6,260 bases of DNA from Thioalkalivibrio sp. Its GTDB lineage: Bacteria > Pseudomonadota > Gammaproteobacteria > Ectothiorhodospirales > Ectothiorhodospiraceae. Positions 1 through 5,695 of the stretch are shown piece by piece. Every line of letters starts with the position of its first letter. Position 1 is the first letter of the stretch. The position numbers and the translations under genes were made by a program. Under the pieces are notes generated by a model, which worked only from the letters and a program-made list of their open reading frames with translations, made no database searches and was not told where the DNA came from. The stretch lies in NCBI GenBank assembly GCA_003553165.1, contig PUOZ01000098.1:1-6260 (forward strand). Direction: 5' to 3'.

Positions 1-1792
1 CCCCCCAGTCCGCGCGGCCCTGGGCGACGGCAGCGGCGACCGCGTTGTGGGAACGCGGTTGCACGCCATAGCCGGCAGGGCGTTTGTCGCCCAGCAATTC
101 GTCGATCAGCACCCGGGTGCCGCTGCCCGGATTCCGGTTGATCATCAGGCAGTCGGGATCGCCCAATGCCTTCTGTAGCGGGGCGTCGGTGGACACGGCT
201 GCAAAGCGGGGATCGTCCCGGCGATACACGATGCCCTGCATCCTGCGGTAGCCGGGGAAGCAGAGGAGACCATCGTCCAGCAGGTGGCGGTTGTAGATCC
301 GGGTCTCGGGATCCATCAGGTGCATTCCGGCCACGTCGCACTCACCTCGGCGCACCGCGGCCAATCCCCCCATGCTGCCGACATACAGGGCCTTGACCGC
401 AAACCCTTCCTCCTGCAGTCGGCCCAGCAGGTAGTCGACGCCGGTGCAGTGGGAGCCGATGAAAACGATGTCCGCCGGCTCCAGCCCCTGGCCGATGATC
501 TGGACCTCGACGTCGGTGCCGGCGGCCAGTCCTTCGGCGTCGGCATCGATGGGCACGAAGCCGTCGGCCTGGCTGAAGGACGTCACCGACCCGGAACCGC
601 TGCCGCTGGGGTAGGCCACGAAGCCCGCGTCCGTGCGCAGCAACCCGACCATCACGAACTCGGTGCGGCCCAGCTCCGAACGCAGGGATACGGCCAGTGT
701 TGCGCGGATGCCCTTGCGTGTGATCCGGCGCACATGGCCGGCGAGCGTGCGCAGCACGGGTGCGACGAATTCGTGGAAGGTGAAGATCGCGGACGTGGGG
801 AAGCCCGGAAGGATCACGACCGGTCGTCCCGAGTGGGCCGCCAGGCACAGCGGCTTGCCCGGCTTCAGGGCGATGCCGTGCGCCACGATGCCGTCGGCGC
901 CGACGAGCCGCTCCACCGCCCGATAGGAGAGATCTCCGGCACCCTTGGAGGTGCCGCCCGAGAGCAGCACCGCGTCGTAATCCAGCGCCCGCGCAATCAG
1001 CGCCTGCATCGTCGCCGCCTCGTCGCCGACGATGCCAAGATGGTCGGCCTCGGCCCCGAGTTCGCGGATGGCTGCCACCAGAATCGCCCCGTTGGAGTCG
1101 AAGACGCTACCCGCACGCACGGGCTCACCGGGCGCGATGAGTTCGTCGCCGGTGGAAATGACCGCCACCCGTGGGCGCCGGTAGACCGGGACCTGATCCA
1201 TGCCCAGTGCCGCCAGGATGCCGACTTCCCGCGAGGTGATCGGCGTTCCCCTGCGCAGCGCAAGTTCGCCCCGCGCAATATCAGACCCTGCGGTGGCCCA
1301 GGATTGCCCAGGTGCGGCCATCTGTTGCACATCAACATGGTCGCCATCGGCGGCGGCCTGGAGTTCCGTCTGCTCCAGCATCATCACCGCGTCCGCGCCG
1401 CGGGGCAGCATGCCGCCGGTGGCGATGGCGGTCGCGGTGCCAGGGCTGACGGTGATCCGGGGCGCGATGCCGGGTGACAACAGTTCCTGGTTGAGTCGCA
1501 GCCGGGCGGGGTTTTCCTCGGTGGCCCCGATGGTGTCCTCCGAGCGCAGCGCGAATCCGTCCATGCTGGCCCGGTCGAACCCCGGTACATCGATCGCCGA
1601 GACCACGTCTTCCGCGAGGATACGCCCCAGGCTGTCGGGCAGCTGGACCCGTTCCGTGCCCAGGGGCTTCAGCGACAACGCCGACGCGAAGCGGGCACGG
1701 GCCTCGTCCGCGGACATCACGGTGAGGAACTGCCTCTGTTCCGAGGCCTCGCGAATGCGCTCGGCAAGCGTTTGGGATTCTGTTTGGGTCAT
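1..1792 (-). CDS. MoeA-PBP fusion: molybdopterin molybdotransferase with C-terminal PBP-like oxyanion-binding domain (3' end off the window)
   Basis: The reading frame is open from an ATG at 1792 to the left edge: 597 codons, no stop seen. Residues about 20-440 form a MoeA fold, which inserts molybdate or tungstate into adenylylated molybdopterin in the cytoplasm. Hallmarks are present: SMDGFA at 76-81 (canonical SAMDGYA), STGDEL at 213-218, SGGTSKGAGD at 278-287, KPGKP at 310-314 and LPGFPTS at 328-334. From about 441 follows a PBP-like domain (COG1910/PF12727 type) with GSH at 446-448, QG at 519-520 and NPGSGTRVLID at 554-564. Proteins of this architecture are usually around 640 residues, so roughly 45-50 are missing beyond the edge. 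It lies 27 bp after the MoeA-like gene and is probably cotranscribed. No clear Shine-Dalgarno precedes the ATG, but the frame has a stop just upstream and no better start. I infer that the PBP domain binds or delivers the oxyanion. Choice of tungsten over molybdenum rests on the tup neighbours. Confidence 0.93.
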   Translation of the reverse strand, partial: MTQTESQTLAERIREASEQRQFLTVMSADEARARFASALSLKPLGTERVQLPDSLGRILAEDVVSAIDVPGFDRASMDGFALRSEDTIGATEENPARLRLNQELLSPGIAPRITVSPGTATAIATGGMLPRGADAVMMLEQTELQAAADGDHVDVQQMAAPGQSWATAGSDIARGELALRRGTPITSREVGILAALGMDQVPVYRRPRVAVISTGDELIAPGEPVRAGSVFDSNGAILVAAIRELGAEADHLGIVGDEAATMQALIARALDYDAVLLSGGTSKGAGDLSYRAVERLVGADGIVAHGIALKPGKPLCLAAHSGRPVVILPGFPTSAIFTFHEFVAPVLRTLAGHVRRITRKGIRATLAVSLRSELGRTEFVMVGLLRTDAGFVAYPSGSGSGSVTSFSQADGFVPIDADAEGLAAGTDVEVQIIGQGLEPADIVFIGSHCTGVDYLLGRLQEEGFAVKALYVGSMGGLAAVRRGECDVAGMHLMDPETRIYNRHLLDDGLLCFPGYRRMQGIVYRRDDPRFAAVSTDAPLQKALGDPDCLMINRNPGSGTRVLIDELLGDKRPAGYGVQPRSHNAVAAAVAQGRADWG

Positions 1793-1806
1793 GTATGGCC
1801 AGTCGG

Positions 1807-1819
1807 TTGACAGGGTCAA
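1807..1819. repeat. Short perfect dyad between the MoeA-like and MoeA-PBP genes
   Basis: TTGAC-AGG-GTCAA is a perfect 5-bp inverted repeat around three bases. It fills half of the 27-bp gap, directly after the stop at 1820-1822 and 14 bases before the next ATG at 1792. It could be a small mRNA hairpin or a protein site, or chance. It is too short and lacks the T tract needed for a terminator. Confidence 0.4.
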
Positions 1820-3055
1820 TCAGGGATAAGCGTGGATGTCGATCAGCGAGTCGGGGGCATGACCCTCGGATTCGGGAGGAATCAGAAAAAATCCATCCGC
1901 CTGCGCGAGTTGCACCAGCGACGGAGGTCCCGACAAGGGTAGCGGGTCGACGGTCTCCGCATCCAGGAAACGAACCCGGCACCAGTCGCTGACGCCCAGC
2001 GCGGACGAGATCTTGCGCGCCAACCTTACGCGATGCGGCGGGTTCGGCCAATCCGGCGCGCGACCGGCAAGACGGCGAACCAGGCGCGCCGCCAGGCACT
2101 CATAGGCGCCTGCAGCCGCCACCGGATGCCCAGGCAACAGGACCGCGGGCGCGAAGGGCAGGGATGCCGCCGCCACGGACTCTCCCGGCCGGAGGCTCAC
2201 GCCGTGGAACAGGAGCGGGCCCAGCTCCTTCGCGACGGCCACCGTGCAGTCGTTGAAGCCCATGCCCGTGCCGCCGACCGTGAGGATCAGGTCGGCTCCC
2301 GGTCGCCCGAGCTGATCTCGTAATCCGGCGGCATCGCCATCGAGGGTGAACCATTCTTCAACCAACCCGCCATCCCGTGTGACCAGTGCGCGGATCAGGG
2401 GGCCGGTGGCGTCGATGGGGTGCCTTGCCCTTGAAGGCGTTGCATCGGTAACGCCCGGTTGCATCGACGTGATCAGGATGCGCACCCGCGGCCGGCCCCG
2501 GACGGTCAGTTCCTGTAACCCCTGTGCGGCCAGCAGGGCGAGATCAAAGGCTCGCAGGCCCCGCTGCGCGGCAAACAGCGGTACATCGGAGCCCGGTCGG
2601 CTGGGGGTGCCGGCATCGGTCCAGGCACCGGGCCCGGTAGCATCGAAGACGTCGATGCGGTCCCCGCGTTGTTGTGCAGCCTCCGGCGTCAGAACGGCGT
2701 CGGCTCCCGGAGGGAGCGTGGCACCCATCGCGATCCGAACGGCCGTGCTGGACGTCAGTGAACCCGTAAAGGGTGCCCCGGGGGCGGCGGATCCCAGCAG
2801 CCGGAAGCTGAGCGGGTTGTAGGGACTCGCGCCAACCGTCTCGAGCCCGGCCAGGGCGTAGCCGTCCGCGAGGGCTCGCCGCCCGTGATCGACGGGGTTC
2901 CGGAGTTGGATCGGCATGGCGGAGATGCGGCCAGCGCAGGCCTCCAGCGCCACGGTTTCGTTTCCCGGTAACGCGCAGGGGAGCCCGTCGAGCACCGTGA
3001 TGGCGTCCTTCAGGGCTGTGCGCCGGGCCACGGGCGGGTTGGTCTGTGCGGTCAC
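1820..3055 (-). CDS. Diverged MoeA-like protein (molybdopterin molybdotransferase family, degenerate active-site motifs)
   Basis: 411 residues, the usual length of a single MoeA. It begins with GTG, with GAGGAG five bases upstream (3061-3066). The MoeA fold is recognisable end to end: ADGYALA at 63-69, GATLPPGADAV at 111-121, IDATGPL at 214-220, GGTGMGFND at 261-269, LLPGHPVAA at 306-314, and a domain IV ending in LAQADGFFLIPPESEG at 383-398. Key motifs are altered. DNSAMDGYA has become DHGRRALADGYA, the STGDEL acidic loop is replaced by ITSMQPGV at 195-202, SGGVSVG by VGGTGMG, and KPGKP by RPGES at 289-293. Loss of the acidic GDEL pair and the KPGKP lysines suggests changed or lost insertase activity. 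It could be a tungsten-adapted enzyme, a partner subunit for the intact MoeA-PBP protein next to it, or a pterin-binding carrier. Family membership is clear; the role is inference. The frame is undisturbed, so this is not a pseudogene. Confidence 0.9.
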   Translation of the reverse strand: MTAQTNPPVARRTALKDAITVLDGLPCALPGNETVALEACAGRISAMPIQLRNPVDHGRRALADGYALAGLETVGASPYNPLSFRLLGSAAPGAPFTGSLTSSTAVRIAMGATLPPGADAVLTPEAAQQRGDRIDVFDATGPGAWTDAGTPSRPGSDVPLFAAQRGLRAFDLALLAAQGLQELTVRGRPRVRILITSMQPGVTDATPSRARHPIDATGPLIRALVTRDGGLVEEWFTLDGDAAGLRDQLGRPGADLILTVGGTGMGFNDCTVAVAKELGPLLFHGVSLRPGESVAAASLPFAPAVLLPGHPVAAAGAYECLAARLVRRLAGRAPDWPNPPHRVRLARKISSALGVSDWCRVRFLDAETVDPLPLSGPPSLVQLAQADGFFLIPPESEGHAPDSLIDIHAYP

Positions 3056-3060
3056 CGAAA

Positions 3061-3066
3061 CTCCTC
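3061..3066 (-). promoter_or_regulatory. Ribosome binding site of the MoeA-like gene
   Basis: GAGGAG lies five bases before the GTG at 3053-3055. It is the strongest Shine-Dalgarno sequence in the window and decides the GTG start. It allows translation of this gene independent of the distant tupA. Confidence 0.75.
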
Positions 3067-3084
3067 TGCAATCTGCGCTCGACA

Positions 3085-3104
3085 GGCCCGTGCCCCACTG
3101 GGCC
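3085..3104 (-). promoter_or_regulatory. Small hairpin in the leader of the MoeA-like gene
   Basis: GGCCC at one end pairs with GGGCC at the other. Inside, after one bulged base, GTG pairs with CAC around a three-base loop: eight GC-rich pairs in 20 bases. It ends about 18 bases before the GAGGAG ribosome binding site, close enough to affect translation of the downstream gene. No alternative partner that would make it a clear switch was identified. It may simply reflect GC-rich composition. Confidence 0.4.
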
Positions 3105-3200
3105 CTCAGTCAACGTCGCCGGCGGCGCTCGTACTTGAGGGGACCTGATTATCACGGAAACTCCGCAGGGAATCCTGCTCGCGCGCCCCGCATAGCCGCA

Positions 3201-3273
3201 CCCTGTGGGGGGCGAGCCCTCTCGGCGATCGAACGGCGGAAAACCTTCGCCCAGAGGCTGGCCCCCCACAGGG
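3201..3273 (-). repeat. Long imperfect inverted repeat (RNA hairpin) between tupA and the MoeA-like gene
   Basis: The outer arms, 3201-3213 and 3261-3273, are perfect 13-bp inverted repeats. After one mismatch the pairing continues with 4 bp (3215-3218 with 3256-3259), a one-base bulge, 3 bp (3220-3222 with 3253-3255), a G-G mismatch and 5 bp (3224-3228 with 3247-3251). This leaves an 18-base apex that may itself form a small GG-TTTT-CC loop. The total is about 25 pairs, far above what a random 73-base stretch should show. No T tract follows on either strand, so it is not a typical intrinsic terminator. It could be a stabilising or processing element that sets tupA levels apart from moeA, an attenuator, a riboswitch-like leader or a dispersed repeat; the sequence does not decide. 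Confidence 0.8.
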
Positions 3274-3319
3274 CGTCCCTTGAAACAGCGGCAATTCGAT
3301 CACCTGCGAAGCATTGGTG

Positions 3320-4150
3320 CTAATCACGGAAGGGGAAGAATAGCGGCTCCCCATTGATCCGGTACTCGGCGATGGCCGTCTGGCCCTCCGGCGCGACGAG
3401 CCAATCGTGCCACTTCCGAGCCAGATCTGCCTTCACCCAGTCAAACCGTTCGGGATTGACCGGAATGCTTCCGTAGGCGTTCAACAGCGCCTCGTCCCCT
3501 TCGAACACGATCACAAGTTCCTGCCGATTGCGAAAGCTGAGCCAAGTGCCGCGATCGGCAAGCACATAGGCGTCCATCGCCGCAGCGGTGTTGAGCGTGG
3601 GTCCCATGCCGCTTCCCAGCTGTCGGTACCAGCGGCCCGACGGCTCGATGCGGGCTGTGCTCCACAGTTCCCGTTCCTTGCGGTGCGTGCCGCTGTCATC
3701 GCCCCGGGAAGCGAAGGCCGAGCTTGATTCGGCAATGCGGACCAGGGCGTCCTGGATCGAGTCGGCCTGCGTGACGCCGGCCGGATCCGCTCGTGGACCA
3801 ATGAGCACGAAATCGTTGTACATCACGTCGCGCCGTTCAGAGCCGTAGCCCTCGGCGACAAATTGTTCTTCTCCTGCACGATGGTGCACCAGCAGGGCGT
3901 CGGCGTCGCCGCGGCGGCCGATCGCGAAGGCCTGCCCGGTGCCCACCGCGACGACACGCACCTCGATGCCCGTGCGCGCGGTGAACTGCGGAACGATGTG
4001 CTGGAAGAGACCCGACTGCTCGGTCGAGGTTGTGGAGGCGAGGATGATGAAGGGCGTGCCCGCTGCGAGCGGGCCCGCAGCAGTGAGAACCAGCGCCGAC
4101 AGCACCGCCGATTTCGCCAGGAAGAGGCATTGCGGCGTGGCCACAGACAT
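3320..4150 (-). CDS. tupA: Tungstate ABC transporter, periplasmic substrate-binding protein
   Basis: 276 residues. It captures tungstate in the periplasm and passes it to the TupBC importer. Residues 1-30 are a signal peptide: a lysine at 13, a hydrophobic stretch at about 14-29, and a likely cleavage near LAAG at 29-31. The mature start carries STTSTEQSGL at 39-48, the TupA oxyanion-binding loop (TTTS in the family, with serine replacing the first threonine here). Further family motifs are VGTGQA at 69-74, RGDADALLVHH at 80-90, YNDFVLIGP at 111-119, SRGDDSGTHRKE at 148-159 and GPTLNTAAAMDAY at 183-195. These favour Tup over ModA or WtpA. The ATG at 4150 is chosen because it overlaps the tupC stop (TAATG) and places the signal peptide at the N-terminus. 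A start at 4282 in the same frame would add 44 arginine-rich residues and spoil it. No Shine-Dalgarno is visible, so translation probably depends on coupling to tupC. Confidence 0.95.
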   Translation of the reverse strand: MSVATPQCLFLAKSAVLSALVLTAAGPLAAGTPFIILASTTSTEQSGLFQHIVPQFTARTGIEVRVVAVGTGQAFAIGRRGDADALLVHHRAGEEQFVAEGYGSERRDVMYNDFVLIGPRADPAGVTQADSIQDALVRIAESSSAFASRGDDSGTHRKERELWSTARIEPSGRWYRQLGSGMGPTLNTAAAMDAYVLADRGTWLSFRNRQELVIVFEGDEALLNAYGSIPVNPERFDWVKADLARKWHDWLVAPEGQTAIAEYRINGEPLFFPFRD

Positions 4151-4911
4151 TAGTGGGTGAAACAGGAAGGGGCAGGCACGTCCAGGACAAGTTCGCCACG
4201 CAGAAAGGTAGCGGCGGCGGCTGTCGCTGGGGCCTTGAAAAAGCGCGCTGCGGCCGTGTGTTCCATGATGCGGCCGCAGCACATGAACACCACGTCATCC
4301 GCGAGGCGACGCGCCTGACCGAGATCGTGCGTGGTCATCACAATCTTGGTGCCGTTGGCGTGAAAGGCGTTGACTGCATCTTCCACGGCCTTGGTGGCGG
4401 CAGGGTCCAGGGCGGCACTGGGTTCATCCAGGAAAAGGATGCCGGGTTCGAGGGCCCAGGCGCGGGCCAGCGCCAGCCGCTGCTGCTCGCCGCCCGAGAG
4501 GATCCGGGCCGGGCGCTGTGCGAGGTCCGCCAGGCCGAAACGCTCCAGTGCCTGCTCGGCCTGGTCGCGGCGCAGCCGTCGGGGAACACCGTTGAGGGCC
4601 AGTGCGTGGGTCACGTTGGCGATCGTCGAGCGTCTCAGGAGAACGGGCCGCTGGAAGACCATCGCCTGGCGCGGAAGCGGCGACCCATTGCCCCCGGCCA
4701 CGATCGTCCCCTGGGAGGGCTTGAGCAACCCGTGTGCGAGGCGCATCAGCAGGCTCTTTCCGGCGCCGTTCGGCCCCATGATCACGGTGCGTCCCCCGGA
4801 TCCCAGCGTCAGGTTGGTTCGGGCAAGCAGTTCCTTCCCGGAGCGCACGAAACTGACGTCGCGCAGTTCCAGCAGGGGATTCTTGACACCAGCCGGGGGC
4901 ATCTGGCTCAT
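4150..4911 (-). CDS. tupC: Tungstate ABC transporter, ATP-binding protein
   Basis: 253 residues; the cytoplasmic ATPase that powers tungstate import. Every ABC motif is in place: Walker A GPNGAGKS at 46-53, Q-loop VFQRP at 85-89, signature LSGGEQQRLALAR at 138-150, Walker B ILFLDEP at 158-164 with D-loop SAALDP at 165-170, and switch histidine H195 in TTHDLG. The protein stops soon after the nucleotide-binding domain and has no C-terminal TOBE/mop domain. That separates it from molybdate ModC (about 350 residues) and fits TupC. The ATG at 4911 overlaps the tupB stop by four bases (ATGA) and has AGGAG at 4921-4925, nine bases upstream inside tupB. Its own stop overlaps the tupA start. The assignment to tungstate rather than another anion rests on TupA and TupB beside it. 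Confidence 0.94.
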   Translation of the reverse strand: MSQMPPAGVKNPLLELRDVSFVRSGKELLARTNLTLGSGGRTVIMGPNGAGKSLLMRLAHGLLKPSQGTIVAGGNGSPLPRQAMVFQRPVLLRRSTIANVTHALALNGVPRRLRRDQAEQALERFGLADLAQRPARILSGGEQQRLALARAWALEPGILFLDEPSAALDPAATKAVEDAVNAFHANGTKIVMTTHDLGQARRLADDVVFMCCGRIMEHTAAARFFKAPATAAAATFLRGELVLDVPAPSCFTH

Positions 4912-5609
4912 TGCATCCGACTCCTGCTCATCTGGCCCAGCAGATATGCGGTGGCGTTCACCGCCGCCACCAGCGTCAGCAGGACCAGTCCAAGTGCCAG
5001 CGCCAATGCGAGGTCACCCTTGCTGGTCTCGAGCGCGATTGCCGTCGTCATCACGCGCGTGACCCCCTCAATGTTGCCACCCACGATCAGCACGGCACCG
5101 ACCTCGGCACTGGCCCTCCCGAAGCCTGCCAGGACGGCAGTGGTCAGCGTGATGCGCGCATCCCACAGCAGCGTAGGTATCGCCCGCACCCGACCCGAGC
5201 CCATGGACTGCAGCTGTTCCCGGTATTCCTCCCAAAGATCCTCGATTGCCTGCCGGGTCAGGGCTGCAATGATGGGCAGGACCAGCAGGGTCTGGGCGAT
5301 GACCATTGCTGTCGGCGTGAACAACAGCCCGAACTGGCCCAGAGGGCCGGCCCGCGACAGGCTCAAATAGACGAGCAGCCCGGCAACGACGGGTGGCAGT
5401 CCCATCAGTGCGTTCAATAGCGTAATGACGAGGCCTCTTCCGGGAAACCGGAACAGGGCGATTGCCGCCCCGAGGGGCAATCCGATCAGGCTGGCGACGA
5501 AGACCGCGCTCAGGCTGACCTGAAGCGACAAATGAATGATGCCGAACAGACCGGGATCCCCGGAGAGGATCAGCGAAAGCGCCAGGGTAAAGGGGTCGTG
5601 GCTGTTCAA
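4908..5609 (-). CDS. tupB: Tungstate ABC transporter, permease protein
   Basis: 233 residues; inner-membrane channel of the tungstate importer. About five hydrophobic membrane segments are visible, near residues 22-52, 59-83, 97-118, 155-178 and 200-226. The cytoplasmic loop that contacts the ATPase is the conserved AGFGRASAEVGAVLIVGGNI at 161-180, the EAA-type motif typical of TupB. The N-terminal ILSGDPGLFGIIHLSLQVS at 14-32 also matches TupB-type permeases. The start is TTG at 5609: no in-frame ATG or GTG lies between it and the upstream stop at 5685-5687, and the resulting N-terminus has the expected length. AGAGA at 5615-5619 is a weak ribosome binding site. An ATG at 5627 lies in another frame. 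It is the first gene of the leftward operon, 86 bp from the divergent regulator, and it ends in a four-base overlap with tupC. Confidence 0.93.
   Translation of the reverse strand: MNSHDPFTLALSLILSGDPGLFGIIHLSLQVSLSAVFVASLIGLPLGAAIALFRFPGRGLVITLLNALMGLPPVVAGLLVYLSLSRAGPLGQFGLLFTPTAMVIAQTLLVLPIIAALTRQAIEDLWEEYREQLQSMGSGRVRAIPTLLWDARITLTTAVLAGFGRASAEVGAVLIVGGNIEGVTRVMTTAIALETSKGDLALALALGLVLLTLVAAVNATAYLLGQMSRSRMQ
4921..4925 (-). promoter_or_regulatory. Ribosome binding site of tupC inside tupB
   Basis: AGGAG sits nine bases before the tupC ATG, within the last codons of tupB. Together with the ATGA stop-start overlap it supports coupled translation and the chosen start. Confidence 0.65.
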
Positions 5610-5695
5610 TGGGATCTCTGCGCTGCATACTTTCCGAAGAATAATGGCTTCTGCAGTCCAACGCGCCGAGAGGCGAAAAGGAATCTACCAAAGAC
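5610..5695. promoter_or_regulatory. Divergent promoter region between tupB and the regulator gene
   Basis: 86 bp separate the two divergent starts, so both promoters and any operator must lie here or just inside the genes. It is visibly richer in A and T than the coding flanks. The best sigma-70-like element is AATAAT at 5640-5645 on the + strand, five of six to the consensus -10, but no good -35 stands 16-18 bases before it. On the - strand TTGGAC (5656-5661) resembles a -35 but lacks a convincing -10. A dyad, GAAG-N8-CTTC at 5636-5651, covers the AATAAT and is a candidate operator. A CGCC-GAGA-GGCG hairpin with a GNRA-type loop lies at 5664-5675, ahead of the regulator's ribosome binding site. 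No ModE-box-like palindrome is visible. Confidence 0.55.

Larger units (their letters stand above)
3056..3319 (-). other. 264-bp intergenic gap inside the leftward operon (leader of the MoeA-like gene)
   Basis: This is the only large non-coding stretch. Read leftward it holds about 46 bases after the tupA stop, the long hairpin (3201-3273), a stretch with a ribosome-binding-site-like copy (3152-3164), a small hairpin (3085-3104), and the GAGGAG ribosome binding site of the MoeA-like gene (3061-3066). TTGACT at 3109-3114 on the - strand resembles a -35, but no -10 is seen at the right distance, so an internal promoter is unproven. The reading frames that cross the gap continue into neighbouring genes in the wrong frame and show no family signature. 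Confidence 0.7.

Noticed and set aside
284..1477. 397-codon open frame on the + strand
   Set aside because: It is antisense to the MoeA-PBP gene, whose frame shows clear family motifs. The translation is rich in R, G, H and A without any recognisable domain, as expected of a shadow frame in GC-rich DNA.
1332..2099. 255-codon frame on the - strand spanning the moeA junction
   Set aside because: It crosses the ends of two well-supported genes in the wrong frame and has low-complexity Arg/Gly-rich composition.
3201..3273. Intrinsic terminator after tupA
   Set aside because: The stem is strong, but neither strand has a T tract after it, and the stem is much longer than typical terminators.
3201..3273. 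Terminal inverted repeats of a small mobile element
   Set aside because: The arms enclose only 47 bases, have no target-site duplication at their outer edges, and pair through almost to the apex, which fits an RNA hairpin better.
3056..3319. Moco/Tuco riboswitch (RF01055) in the gap
   Set aside because: The position would make sense, but I could not match the conserved core from memory. A covariance-model search would decide; a significant hit would support it.
4151..4282. N-terminal extension of tupA to an ATG at 4282
   Set aside because: It would overlap tupC by 133 bp and put 44 arginine-rich residues before a proper signal peptide. The TAATG-coupled ATG at 4150 is the better start.
4153..5370. 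405-codon open frame on the + strand
   Set aside because: It lies antisense to tupC and tupB, which carry complete ABC motifs. It has no domain signature.
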